Position numbers and translations under genes: made by a program. From positions 248,001 to 312,000 of the forward strand of contig NZ_JABVAX010000004.1 in the NCBI RefSeq assembly GCF_013404595.1: DNA of 64,000 nt, read 5' to 3'. The notes under the pieces are model-generated. The model was not told where the DNA came from and made no database searches. It was given only the letters and a program-made list of their open reading frames with translations. The DNA is from Jannaschia marina. GTDB taxonomy: Bacteria; Pseudomonadota; Alphaproteobacteria; Rhodobacterales; Rhodobacteraceae. Shown piece by piece: positions 17,773 through 26,351 of this stretch (positions are counted from its first letter, which is position 1; each line of letters begins with the position of its first letter).

Positions 17773-18963
17773 GTGATCGACATCGAGGTCTTCCAGTTCG
17801 GGCTTTCGACCCTTCTGCTGGGTATGTCGAGCTTCTGCGCCAGCAGCCTCCTTCTGCGGCATCGACGGGGGCATCCGACCCTGCCCTTGGCGCTGTTCTT
17901 CCTGGCACTTTCGATCATTCTGCTCCCGATCTTCCTGCGGGCGTTGGATTCGGGCGCTCGTCTGGGCTGGGTCCACCTGGCGATCGAGTTTCTCGAGATA
18001 CCGCTCGGCATGACGCTCGCGCCTCTCTTCTGGCTCTACGTCCGGGGCCTTACATCGGAGGACGATGCGCCGCCGGTCCGCTTCAAGGCCCTTCATCTCG
18101 CCCCTATCCTGCTCGGCATCGCGATCTACGGCGTCTTTCTGTCTTTGCCGGGCGATATCGTCATTCGCCTGGAACGGGGGGAGGTGCTCGAGGGCGCGAC
18201 CGCACCGTTTTTCGTCGCCTGCCTGTATGTGCTGACGTCCGTGTTCCACGGCCAGCTCGCTCTCTACCTGATCCTCGTCTTCGGGATGCTGAGACGCTAC
18301 AACGCTCGCCTGAAAGACCTGTTTGCGAGCACCGAAACGCGTGAACTGAATTGGCTCTGGTGGATCGCAGGCACCGGCTGGGCCTATTGGGCCTTCTCGG
18401 TCACGAGCCTCCTTGCGGCGTCGCTGGGCGGGGAAAGCTTCGACCTGTCGACCGGGGCAAGTATCGCTCTCACGGCCGTCTTCACGATTCCCGTGCTGTG
18501 GATCCTGGCCCTCTGGAGCCTGCGGCAACAGCCCGGACTATCGCAGCCGGTCGGGGTGCCCGCCTCGGTGGCACCCGCGGGAAAATACGAAAGATCGGCA
18601 CTCGATGAGGGCCGCGCCCGCCGGCTGGCCGCCAGGATCGAGGCGGCGATGCGGGAGGATCGCCTCCACCGCAATCCGAACCTGTCGCTTTGGGATCTCG
18701 CACGCCATGTCGGCGGAACCGCAAATCACGTTTCACAGACGCTCAACGAGACCGTGGGGGAAAGTTTCTTCGACTACGTCAACCGCAAGCGGGTGCGCGA
18801 TGCGATGGCTCGGATCGCGCGCGGGGACGAGACCGTTCTGGCAATCACCTATGACGTAGGCTTCAACTCCCGGTCGGCGTTCTACCGGGCTTTCCGGCGC
18901 GAAACGGGCCTGACGCCCGGTGCCTGGCGCAAGAGCCGCGACGCGGCCCGGGATCCGGCCTGA
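17773..18963 (+). CDS. AraC-family transcription regulator with seven-helix membrane domain
   Basis: A 396-residue protein starting at GTG, with GGAG about eight bases upstream. The first 240 residues hold seven hydrophobic helices (roughly 6-28, 35-54, 72-93, 110-130, 145-178, 195-222 and 228-245) with only short loops. This suggests a membrane sensor without a large periplasmic domain. The C-terminal 100 residues are an AraC DNA-binding domain: LSLWDLARHVGGTANHVSQTL, then FDYVNRKRVRDAMARI and the family-typical YDVGFNSRSAFYRAFRRETG. Such membrane-anchored AraC proteins are thought to bind DNA from the membrane. The divergent RTX hydrolase gene is the obvious target, but that is inference. 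Confidence 0.88.
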   Translation: MIDIEVFQFGLSTLLLGMSSFCASSLLLRHRRGHPTLPLALFFLALSIILLPIFLRALDSGARLGWVHLAIEFLEIPLGMTLAPLFWLYVRGLTSEDDAPPVRFKALHLAPILLGIAIYGVFLSLPGDIVIRLERGEVLEGATAPFFVACLYVLTSVFHGQLALYLILVFGMLRRYNARLKDLFASTETRELNWLWWIAGTGWAYWAFSVTSLLAASLGGESFDLSTGASIALTAVFTIPVLWILALWSLRQQPGLSQPVGVPASVAPAGKYERSALDEGRARRLAARIEAAMREDRLHRNPNLSLWDLARHVGGTANHVSQTLNETVGESFFDYVNRKRVRDAMARIARGDETVLAITYDVGFNSRSAFYRAFRRETGLTPGAWRKSRDAARDPA

Positions 18964-18989
18964 GCCGTTGCAACCGGCCCGCGCTCCGT

Positions 18990-18998
18990 TGTCTGACA
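18990..18998. repeat. TGTCTGACA motif, core only
   Basis: The 9-bp core TGTCTGACA, just downstream of the AraC gene. The flanks (cgt / gga) do not extend the palindrome, so this copy is weaker than the 15-bp copies at 29.8, 31.0, 61.7 and 62.5 kb. Confidence 0.45.
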
Positions 18999-19164
18999 GG
19001 ATACGGGCGGTCGCGACCACCATCCGCCCGGCTGGGCGGTATCGGACGAAAACTCGGTGACAGTGGCCATTTTCGGGCGTGCTGAATATGAAGTATACCG
19101 TCGTGCATGCGCGTATTCGGAACATCGGGGATATTCTGGCGGGACGGTCGTCGTCGCCACTGGG

Positions 19165-20169
19165 ATGAAGATCAATAAAATGTTTGTAATCCAGAATGCT
19201 AGGCTGTCCGTGGCGCCCATGATGGACTGGACCGACCGGCATTGCCGGGCGTTCCACCGCGTCCTGTCGCGCCGGGCGCTTCTCTATACGGAGATGGTGA
19301 CGGCGGCCGCGCTGATCCGGGGTGGCGCGCATCATCTGCTCGACTTCGACGCCGGGGAACATCCCGTCGCCCTGCAACTCGGGGGCAGCGATCCGGCGGA
19401 GCTGGCAGCGGCCACGTCGCTCGCCGTCGAACGCGGCTACGCCGAGGTGAACCTCAACGTCGGCTGCCCGTCGGACCGGGTGCAATCGGGCTCCTTCGGC
19501 GCGATCCTTATGGAGACACCGGAACTCGTCGCCCGGTGCCTGCGGGCCATGGCGGATGCGGCCGGTGACGTGCCCGTCACCATGAAATGCCGTCTCGGCG
19601 TCGACGACCAGGTGCCCGAAGACGTGCTGCCCGATCTGCTCGCCCGGATGGTGGATGCCGGCGTGGGCCGGGTGACGGTGCATGCGCGCAAGGCCTGGCT
19701 CCAGGGGCTCAGCCCGAAGGAAAACCGGGAGATCCCGCCGCTCGACCACGACCTCGTCCACGCGATGAAGGCGCGTTTCCCGGCGCTGCATCTCTCGATC
19801 AACGGCGGCATCGCGGACCTAGATGCGGCCCTTGCCCATCTCGACCATGTGGATGGGGTGATGATCGGGCGGGCGGCCTACCACGACCCGGGCCGTCTCC
19901 TGTTGCAGGCCGACAGCCGTGTCTTCGGCGTGGCCGACCCGATGCCCGACCGCACCGCCGCCGCGCTCGCCATGGTGCCGCATATCGAGGCGCATCTCGC
20001 CTCGGGCGGCAAGCTCGGGCAGGTGACGCGGCACATGCTGGGTCTCTTCGCCGGGCTGCCGGGCGCGCGGGGCTGGCGGCGGATGCTGTCGGACGGCGCG
20101 GCGCGGCCCGGGGCCCGGGTCGACGTGCTGCACGCGGCGCTCGATCAGGTCACCGACGTCGCCGCCTGA
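19165..20169 (+). CDS. dusA: tRNA-dihydrouridine(20/20a) synthase DusA
   Basis: A 334-residue flavoprotein that reduces uridine in the D loop of tRNA with NADPH. The DusA subfamily signature is clear: RLSVAPMMDWTDRHCR near the N-terminus, the NVGCPSDRVQSGSFGA segment with the catalytic Cys, MKCRLGVDD, VTVHARKAWLQGLSPKENR and the FMN-phosphate-binding INGGI and GVMIGRAAYHDP. Several starts are possible. I use ATG 19165; ATG 19180 is nearly as good, and an upstream frame to 19057 is not conserved-looking. A second Dus (DusB) is at 54.8 kb, so this organism has at least two members of the family. Confidence 0.93.
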   Translation: MKINKMFVIQNARLSVAPMMDWTDRHCRAFHRVLSRRALLYTEMVTAAALIRGGAHHLLDFDAGEHPVALQLGGSDPAELAAATSLAVERGYAEVNLNVGCPSDRVQSGSFGAILMETPELVARCLRAMADAAGDVPVTMKCRLGVDDQVPEDVLPDLLARMVDAGVGRVTVHARKAWLQGLSPKENREIPPLDHDLVHAMKARFPALHLSINGGIADLDAALAHLDHVDGVMIGRAAYHDPGRLLLQADSRVFGVADPMPDRTAAALAMVPHIEAHLASGGKLGQVTRHMLGLFAGLPGARGWRRMLSDGAARPGARVDVLHAALDQVTDVAA

Positions 20170-20512
20170 CTGGCGACGAGAAGCGTCGAGGGAAGCGCCA
20201 TACCACCGCAGAGCGGATGCCGCCGCGACCTGCGTATCAGGTAATCCGAAGGTCGTGACAGCCGGGTGCGCCATCAGCCGTCCTGTCCCGGTGCGGGTCG
20301 GCCAGTCGCGGGGGCTCACCATCGCTGCCGAGGCTGCGAGCCCCCGAAGCGCGCGCCACGGACGTCCCCACGCCCGCGCGGTCCGGACAGAGGCGATAAC
20401 GTAGAGCGAGCCCCGCGCCCAAATGCCCGGTGGTCGGGCCGAATCCGCGCAAATCGGCGCTGGCAGGGCGGAAAGCGGGGTTGTATGTGCATCGGGCCAA
20501 GATGGAGAGCCC
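20170..20512. other. 343-base intergenic stretch, nothing assigned
   Basis: This lies between dusA and the TSUP permease gene, both on the plus strand. No start-plus-RBS combination leads to a convincing protein, and I see no RNA gene. The promoter of the permease gene should lie in its right half. Confidence 0.5.
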
Positions 20513-21334
20513 ATGCCCGACCTCGCCACGTTGCTGCCGCTCCTTGCGTTTCTGCTTGTCGTCGGGGCCTTCGCGGGGGTGCTCGCCGGGCTTCTGGGGG
20601 TTGGCGGCGGGATCGTCCTGGTGCCCGCATTCTACTATGTCTTCCAGGTCCTTGGATACGATGGCGACAGCATCATGCAGGTCTGCGTGGCGACTTCTCT
20701 GGCGACGATCGTGGTGACGAGCTGGCGGTCGGTGCGGGCGCATCACGCCAAGGGTGCGGTCGACGTGGCGATCCTGCGCGGCTGGGGGCCCGGTATCGTT
20801 CTGGGGGCGCTTGCCGGATCGCTCGTGGCCACGCAGCTGCGATCCGAGACGCTGACGGCGATCTTCGCGGGGCTCGCCCTCGTGGTTGCGGCCTATATGG
20901 CCCTTTCGAAGCCCCACTGGCGTTTGGCCGATTCCATGCCAATCGGTTGGAAACGCTATATCTATTCGCCCGGTGTCGGGTTCGCCTCGGTCCTCATGGG
21001 CATCGGCGGCGGCAGCTTCGGCGTACCCCTGATGACGCTCCACGGCGTCGCGATCCACCGGGCGGTGGCGACGGCGGCGGGCTTCGGGATGCTGATCGCC
21101 GTGCCGGCTGTCGTGCTGTTCCTGCTGCTTCCGGCGGCGGGGGATCTGCCACCCTATACGCTGGGTCTGGTGAATGGTCCTGCCTTCGTCGTCGTCATCG
21201 CGATGACGCTGCTGACGGCTCCTTTGGGCGCGAAATTGGCCCATGCGATGGATCCGGCACCGCTAAAGCGGGCCTTCGCGGTGTTTCTCTTTCTCGTCGC
21301 GCTCAACATGATGCGGAAGGCGCTCTGGGGCTGA
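20513..21334 (+). CDS. TSUP-family (TauE/SafE, DUF81) membrane permease
   Basis: A 273-residue membrane protein with about eight helices. The family signature repeats twice: GVLAGLLGVGGGIVLVPAF in the first half, and GFASVLMGIGGGSFGVPLM in the second. Members export or import sulfite, sulfoacetate, taurine-derived or other small organic anions; substrates vary and cannot be decided from sequence. The start has GGAGAG five bases upstream. Its neighbours give no pathway clue. It converges on the DUF1289 gene. Confidence 0.9.
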   Translation: MPDLATLLPLLAFLLVVGAFAGVLAGLLGVGGGIVLVPAFYYVFQVLGYDGDSIMQVCVATSLATIVVTSWRSVRAHHAKGAVDVAILRGWGPGIVLGALAGSLVATQLRSETLTAIFAGLALVVAAYMALSKPHWRLADSMPIGWKRYIYSPGVGFASVLMGIGGGSFGVPLMTLHGVAIHRAVATAAGFGMLIAVPAVVLFLLLPAAGDLPPYTLGLVNGPAFVVVIAMTLLTAPLGAKLAHAMDPAPLKRAFAVFLFLVALNMMRKALWG

Positions 21335-21342
21335 ATTGAACG

Positions 21343-21383
21343 TTTTGTACGTATTTCCGGGGTGCGGATTTACATTTTGTACG
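21343..21383. repeat. Two direct repeats TTTTGTACG, 32 bp apart
   Basis: Identical 9-base copies lie at 21343-21351 and 21375-21383 in a noticeably A/T-rich spacer between two convergent genes. The spacing is about three DNA turns. This could be a binding site pair, but it is not positioned as a promoter of either neighbour. Confidence 0.4.
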
Positions 21384-21471
21384 GATCTTCATCCGAACCT
21401 CCAAGCAGGGTTCAACGGCGATGGAGGAAGAATAGAGAGATACGCAGCCAGATTTCGACGACGCGGTCTCG

Positions 21472-21729
21472 TCAGTCGCGGCCGCGGTCCTTGAGGCGCG
21501 CGGCGCGGCCTCCTTTGCGCGCCGGGGCAACTGCGGCACGGGCGGGAAGTTCGGCCATGACCGCGCGGCGGGCCTCGGGCGACATGCGCGACCAGGCGGA
21601 GATTTCGTCGATGGACCGGTGGCAGCCGGCACAGAGACGCGTCTCGGGGTGAACGACGCAGAGCTTCACGCAGGGGCTTTCGATCTCGGCGCGGGACCAG
21701 ATCTCGTCGGATGTCGGGTCGTGGGTCAT
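21472..21729 (-). CDS. DUF1289 small cysteine-rich protein
   Basis: An 85-residue protein of the DUF1289 family. The family segment is ESPCVKLCVVHPETRLCAGC followed by HRSIDEISAWSRM, with four cysteines spaced like a metal or Fe-S ligand set; then a basic C-terminal tail rich in Arg, Lys and Ala. The function is unknown. The gene is upstream-adjacent to ruvX in the same direction but separated by about 200 bases containing CATGTCGG repeats. No membrane segment or signal is seen. Confidence 0.88.
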   Translation of the reverse strand: MTHDPTSDEIWSRAEIESPCVKLCVVHPETRLCAGCHRSIDEISAWSRMSPEARRAVMAELPARAAVAPARKGGRAARLKDRGRD

Positions 21730-21888
21730 GTCGGGTCGGGCGTCATGTCGGGGTACGACTCATGTCGGATGGTTCGCTCATGTCGGGATGTGTGATCTAT
21801 CGAGGCACGACCCGCAACGGGGCTTCGGTTCGATCGGAGCGTTGCCTATTCGGGTCATGGGCGCGGCGCGAAAGCGGCCCATGTCGGA
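21727..21888. repeat. Cluster of CATGTCGG octamers between ruvX and DUF1289
   Basis: The octamer CATGTCGG occurs at about 21727, 21744, 21761, 21779 and 21880, the first touching the DUF1289 start codon. The first four are 17-18 bases apart. No coding sequence explains the periodicity. On the transcribed (minus) strand each copy reads CCGACATG, and the first supplies the DUF1289 ATG. Confidence 0.55.
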
Positions 21889-21932
21889 TAGCGGGTTCGG
21901 TCGGGGGTGGCTCGTGTCGGTGTGATGATCTC

Positions 21933-22406
21933 TCAATGCGGTCCGAGATGGCGAAGGCGGTCGAGCGCCCCCTGCAGGATATAGCCGGCAGCGACGTGGT
22001 CGATGACCTCGGCGCGACGCTTCCGTGACGTATCCGCCTCCAGGAGCGCGCGTTCGGCGGCGACGGTCGAGAGACGCTCGTCCCAGAATGCGATCGGCGT
22101 ATCGATCCGGCGGGCGAGGTTGCGGGCGAAGGCCCGGGTCGATTGCGCGCGGGGGCCCTCGCTGCCGTCCATGTTGAACGGCAGGCCGAGGACGAGCCCG
22201 GTGACGGCGCGCCCGTCCAGGATCGCCTCGAGCGCTCCGGCATCGGCGGTGAACTTCGTCCGGCGGATGGTCTCGAGCGGAGTCGAGACGCCGCGCAGCG
22301 CATCGCTCACGGCGACACCGATGGTCTTGGTCCCGAGGTCCAGACCGGCAAGTGCGCCCACGGACGGAAGAGCGGCAGCGAAGTCTTCGATGGTGTCGCA
22401 GATCAT
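21933..22406 (-). CDS. ruvX: Putative pre-16S rRNA nuclease / Holliday-junction resolvase YqgF
   Basis: A 157-residue RNase H-fold protein of the YqgF/RuvX family. Motifs are LAGLDLGTKTIGVAVSD (metal-binding Asp in LDLGTK), VTGLVLGLPFNMDGSEG, and DERLSTVAAERALLE with the second acidic site, then EVIDHVAAGYILQGAL with the final Asp. In E. coli the homologue matures the 5' end of 16S rRNA. The length fits the family. Upstream lies the 1.17-kb non-coding stretch, and the next gene in the same direction is DUF1289. Confidence 0.93.
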   Translation of the reverse strand: MICDTIEDFAAALPSVGALAGLDLGTKTIGVAVSDALRGVSTPLETIRRTKFTADAGALEAILDGRAVTGLVLGLPFNMDGSEGPRAQSTRAFARNLARRIDTPIAFWDERLSTVAAERALLEADTSRKRRAEVIDHVAAGYILQGALDRLRHLGPH

Positions 22407-23572
22407 GGCGTGTTTTCGACGGTCTTGCGCCGGACGTCCAGAGCGATGCCGTTGCCCGCGACCTGACCTTTACGGATGGCTATCCTTTTCTCCCGGGTGA
22501 GCATGGGGTCGTGAAAGGCGGCTCCGCCGGACGGGAGCGCGCCGACATGCTCCCGCGCGGTGCGAGATGCTCAAGTCCTCCGAGCGTCTTCCCCGGTTGC
22601 GACGCTCGGCGGATAAACACGCAACCGGCCCGCCGGCCGGTCGCGGAGATGCCCGCGGGCGGCGGGAGAGAGGCCAAGCGGAGCGCTGGCGCGTTGGCCG
22701 GAACGGCCGGCAGGGTGCCGGTGGCGGCTTTGACGTCGCGCGAGACGGTTTCGCGACCGGCGCTGGATACCGGCCGAGATCGGGCGGGACCCTCTCTGGC
22801 GAAGCTGCTCCGAATGATACCTCTGGCGGCCCTCGGATCCGGATGTCGTCGCGCCCGACGTCCGACGAGCCGTATGCAGGTCTTTCGAATGACGTCGCGC
22901 CTCCGCCGTACATTCGGGGTCGCGATGGCTGGAGTCGGGCGCGGGGGAGGATCATGCGGCGCTGCCTTCGCGATCGCATCAGTCGCTGCCCGGACGAGCC
23001 CCCCGGATCGACAGGTGATCGTGACATGTGGCGCAGTCCCCGAAGATCGCGGCACTGTCTCGGATGACGTCATGCCTGCTGATAGACCCGGCGGCGCGAG
23101 GTCGAGTATTCAGGTTCGGAGGCGAACCGACGCCGCGGGATCACGTGGCGCTGCAGTCAAGACCGGGAGCGTCGCTGGCGAGCGAGGCGCGGCGGAGCAT
23201 CGGCGAATTGGCGGAGGAGTTCTAGCCGGTGCAGAGGCCGGGCGGATCTATCTCGCGTGGGGCGATTTGCGGCGCGGCACGGATCTTCGCGCGTCGCCGT
23301 CATCAGGTGCAAGATCGGCCAGGATGAGGAAAACGACAAACGGGTCGGAGGCGTGCTGCGGGTACGCGGGTGGGCACCGAGCTTTGGGGTGTCGGAGTCG
23401 GCACCGGGTGTCCACACCGCACCTAGCGGCAGTTCGGCCGTTTCGAATGTGTCACAGCGCGCAGGTCAGGCGGGCACCGCGCGTCTCCGCGACAAACAGG
23501 GCGACACGTCCTTGCGGTGAAGCTGCGCGCTCTCCGGGTCCGGGCCGGCGGAGCGCCCCGGGGCACCGCGGT
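22407..23572. other. 1166-base stretch without a convincing gene
   Basis: This is the longest gene-free stretch in the window, between ruvX and ccmI (both minus strand). Long open frames exist in several overlapping frames on both strands, but all translate to Arg/Pro/Ser/Gly-rich sequence with no domain, as expected for GC-rich non-coding DNA. I looked for RNase P RNA, SRP RNA and tmRNA core sequences and did not see them. It holds two mutually exclusive 9-bp hairpins at 22580-22628 and a 10-bp palindrome ATGACGTCAT at 23064-23073. The ruvX promoter should be at its left end. Confidence 0.55.
22580..22628. other. Two overlapping, mutually exclusive 9-bp stems
   Basis: Stem A: CCGAGCGTC (22580-22588) with GACGCTCGG (22601-22609), 12-base loop. 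Stem B: CCGGTTGCG (22593-22601) with CGCAACCGG (22620-22628), 18-base loop. The 3' arm of A and the 5' arm of B share base 22601, and the 5' arm of B lies in the loop of A. This is an arrangement seen in RNA switches and structured RNAs. No T tract follows. Confidence 0.45.
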
Positions 23573-24769
23573 TCAGGGCGCGAGCCCCGCGCGGTCGGCG
23601 GCGGCGGCGAGCATATCGAGCGCGCCCGGGTCGGCGGCGAAGACGGTGCGCGCCTCGGCGTAGACGGCGGCCGCGGCATCGGTGCGGCCGAGCACGCCGT
23701 AGGACGTGATGAGCCGGGCCCAGTCCTGCGGGGAGCCGCCCTCAGTCGCGAGGCGCTCGGCCAGGCCACGGACCATATTGCCCACCATCTCGATCCGCTC
23801 CTCGGGCGTCAGGTCCTCGGAGGCGGCCACGTCCCCGGACGTGGGCCCGGTCGGCTGCGGCAGCTGGTCGAGGGGCGTCGGGTCGCCGGCGAGGGCGGAG
23901 ATGCGCTCGATGCGGGCATAGATCGGTTCGAGCCAGGGCGCGTCGGGCGTGCTGTCGGCCAGAAGAGCGCGCCAGATCGAGAAGGCGCGGTCGGGGCGCC
24001 CGCCCTGCGCGTACATATGGCCGGCGTAGTAGCGGGCGGTGCCGTTCAGCGGATCGCGGCGCACGGCCTCGGCCAACGCGGTCTCGGCCTCGGGGCTCAC
24101 GTAGCCGTCGGCCGCCAGGATCATCAACTCGGCCAGGAGCGCGAAATCCTCGCCCGTGGCGTCGTCCCCGAGGATCGCGACGACGCGGTCCTGCGAGCGC
24201 CAGGCGGTTTCCAGGTCGCCCAGCCCCGATTGCGTCGAGACGGCCAGCTGCCAGCCGCGCAGATCGTCGGGCCGGTCCTTCAGAACCTCCTTGAGCTGCG
24301 CGGCCATCTCGGTGACGTCGTCGCGGCTGTCGTCGATGCGGTCGGGCACTTCGGCTTCGGCGCTGGCCTGATCGGGGCGGGCGGCGCGGCCCGCCTCGAT
24401 GAGCGCGATCCGGTTCGCGAGCGGCAGGTCCGGATAGCCCGGTGCGCCGATGGCGAGATAGGTCACGACCGAGAGGCCGATCACGGGCAGGGCGACCAGG
24501 GCGAGGCCGAGGGGTGCGTTGCCGGCCCCCGTGGTCGGGGCGGGCGCGGCGCGATCGGCGGCGAGCAGGCGGCGCGCGACCTCGGTGCGCGCGGCCTCGG
24601 CCTCCTCCTCCGAGAGGGTGCCGCGCGCGCGGTCGCGGTCCAATTCGCGCAATTGATCGCGGTAGACGGCAACGTCGGGGCGCGGGCCGCCGCCCCGCAC
24701 GCGCAGGGCGCGGGCCACGAAAGTCACGCAGAGGGCCAGCAGGAGGCCGGCGACGATCCAGAACACCAT
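23573..24769 (-). CDS. ccmI: Cytochrome c biogenesis protein CcmI
   Basis: A 398-residue protein of the CcmI/CycH type. It has a first membrane helix (MVFWIVAGLLLALCVTFVARAL), a cytoplasmic loop with VYRDQLRELDRDRARGTLS that is diagnostic for CcmI, and a second helix (LGLALVALPVIGLSVVTYLAIG). A periplasmic domain with TPR repeats follows, for example RRDPLNGTARYYAGHMYAQGGRPDRAF. CcmI chaperones apocytochrome c and delivers it to the heme ligation complex CcmFH. I start at ATG 24769, where the first helix begins; an upstream frame to a GTG at 24922 adds only basic, unconserved residues. Other ccm genes are not in the window. Confidence 0.92.
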   Translation of the reverse strand: MVFWIVAGLLLALCVTFVARALRVRGGGPRPDVAVYRDQLRELDRDRARGTLSEEEAEAARTEVARRLLAADRAAPAPTTGAGNAPLGLALVALPVIGLSVVTYLAIGAPGYPDLPLANRIALIEAGRAARPDQASAEAEVPDRIDDSRDDVTEMAAQLKEVLKDRPDDLRGWQLAVSTQSGLGDLETAWRSQDRVVAILGDDATGEDFALLAELMILAADGYVSPEAETALAEAVRRDPLNGTARYYAGHMYAQGGRPDRAFSIWRALLADSTPDAPWLEPIYARIERISALAGDPTPLDQLPQPTGPTSGDVAASEDLTPEERIEMVGNMVRGLAERLATEGGSPQDWARLITSYGVLGRTDAAAAVYAEARTVFAADPGALDMLAAAADRAGLAP

Positions 24770-24985
24770 GACGTTCCCCGCAAGTTGCGACTTCCTCCTA
24801 GCGGGCGCGGGGACGGGGATGAAGCCCCGCTGGCGGCTTCGTGACCGCCCAGGGGCCTTTGGCGACAGGGTGTCGCGGGGCGCATGTCGCAAAGATGGCA
24901 GAAGGTGCCGCTCAGCCGCCACTCCACGGGCGACGATCGGTGCAGATCAGGGCGGGACAGGGTGAGTTCTGGGGGTCTCGACCGG
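24770..24985. promoter_or_regulatory. Divergent control region ccmI / soxB
   Basis: A 216-base region between genes transcribed away from each other, so it should carry both promoters. It contains an inverted repeat GAAGCC (24821-24826) / GGCTTC (24835-24840) with an 8-base gap, a possible regulator site for the sarcosine oxidase operon. No clear -35/-10 pair could be assigned. Confidence 0.4.
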
Positions 24986-26230
24986 ATGCGACGTTTTTCC
25001 GCCTTCGCCATCGCGCGCGAGGCCCTGCGCCATCACGAGGGCTGGGGCCGGACCTGGGCCAAGCGGCCGCCGAAGGCGCGCTACGACGTGGTGATCGTCG
25101 GGGCGGGCGGACATGGGCTGGCGACGGCCCATTACCTCGGCAAGAACTTCGGGATCACCAATGTCGCGATCCTGGAAAAGGGCTGGCTCGGGGGCGGGAA
25201 CACCGGACGGAACACGACGATCATCCGCTCGAACTACCTGCAGGATCCGTCGGCCGCGCTCTACGAGAAGGCGCGCTCGCTCTACGAGACGATGAGCCAG
25301 GATCTGAACTACAACGTGATGTTCAGCCCCCGGGGCGTCATCATGCTGGCGCAGACCCACCACGAAGTCCGCGGCTACAAGCGCACGGCGCACGCCAATT
25401 CGCTCCAGGGCGTGCAGACCGAGTGGATCGGGCCGGAGCGGGTGAAGGAGCTCTGCCCCATCATGAACATCGAGGGGCCGCGCTATCCGGTGCTGGGCGG
25501 CCTCTGGCAGGCGCGGGGCGGCACCGCGCGGCATGACGCGGTGGCCTGGGCCTATGCGCGGGCGTGCACCGACATGGGGATGGACATCCTCCAGACCTGC
25601 GAGGTGACGGGGATCCGCCGCGACGGCGGGCGGGTGACGGGCGTCGAGACGAACCTCGGCGAGATCGGCTGCGACAAGCTTGGTATCGTGGTGGCGGGGC
25701 ATTCGGGCGTGCTGGCCGAGATGGCGGGGTTCCGTCTGCCGCTCGAGTCGGTGGCGCTGCAGGCGCTGGTGAGCGAGCCGATCAAGCCCTGCATGGACGT
25801 CGTCGTGATGGCGAACACGGTGCACGGCTACATGAGCCAGTCCGACAAGGGCGAGATGGTGATCGGCGGCGGGACCGACGGCTACAACAACTACACCCAG
25901 CGGGGCAGTTTCCATCACATCGAGGAGACCCTGCGTGCGCTGGTGGAGACCTTCCCTATGATCTCGCGGCTCAAGATGCTGCGGCAGTGGGGCGGGATCG
26001 TCGACGTCACCGGCGACCGCTCCCCGATCCTGTCGAAGACGCCGGTGGAGGGGGTCTTCATCAACTGCGGCTGGGGGACGGGCGGGTTCAAGGCGATCCC
26101 CGGCTCGGGCTGGGGCATGGCGGAACTGATGGCGAAGGGGCATTCGCCCCTGACGGAGGCCTTCGGGCTGGAGCGTTTCCGCGAGGGGCGGTTCATCGAC
26201 GAGAGCGTGGCGGCGGGAGTGGCACATTGA
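24986..26230 (+). CDS. soxB: Sarcosine oxidase beta subunit
   Basis: A 414-residue flavoprotein subunit of heterotetrameric sarcosine oxidase, which oxidises sarcosine to glycine and formaldehyde (or 5,10-methylene-THF) with O2. The start MRRFSAFAIAREAL is typical of SoxB. The FAD-binding GAGGHG is at 39-44 with LEKGWLGGGNTGRNTT after it. The GGTARHDAVAW segment contains His183, the likely covalent FMN site known in the family. The C-terminal CGWGTGGFKAIPGSGW closes the FAD fold. It is first in the order soxB-orf-soxD-soxA-soxG. Sarcosine comes from choline, glycine betaine or creatinine breakdown, consistent with a marine methylated-amine user. Confidence 0.96.
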   Translation: MRRFSAFAIAREALRHHEGWGRTWAKRPPKARYDVVIVGAGGHGLATAHYLGKNFGITNVAILEKGWLGGGNTGRNTTIIRSNYLQDPSAALYEKARSLYETMSQDLNYNVMFSPRGVIMLAQTHHEVRGYKRTAHANSLQGVQTEWIGPERVKELCPIMNIEGPRYPVLGGLWQARGGTARHDAVAWAYARACTDMGMDILQTCEVTGIRRDGGRVTGVETNLGEIGCDKLGIVVAGHSGVLAEMAGFRLPLESVALQALVSEPIKPCMDVVVMANTVHGYMSQSDKGEMVIGGGTDGYNNYTQRGSFHHIEETLRALVETFPMISRLKMLRQWGGIVDVTGDRSPILSKTPVEGVFINCGWGTGGFKAIPGSGWGMAELMAKGHSPLTEAFGLERFREGRFIDESVAAGVAH

Positions 26231-26351
26231 CGGCGATCTGCGATCACGGGCGCACACAAGGCGCGGCGACCCCCTGTTTGGGGGCTGGGCGGAACCTTGC
26301 CGATGATCTATGTGTTAAGCGTATTGAGTCTGCATTTAGAGGCCACCTGCC

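Noticed and set aside
22480..23073. A 197-codon minus-strand frame in the gene-free stretch
   Set aside because: Arg/Pro/Ser-rich without domains, overlapping another minus-strand frame of similar quality.
22352..24844. An 830-codon open frame on the plus strand through the gene-free stretch and across ccmI
   Set aside because: Its translation is low-complexity Arg/Gly/Ala, has no domain and runs antisense to the clear ccmI gene; long open frames are expected by chance in GC-rich DNA.
26271..26285. CCCCC-TGTTT-GGGGG hairpin after soxB as a terminator
   Set aside because: Only five base pairs with no T tract, and the sox genes downstream need read-through; it could be a weak mRNA structure at most.
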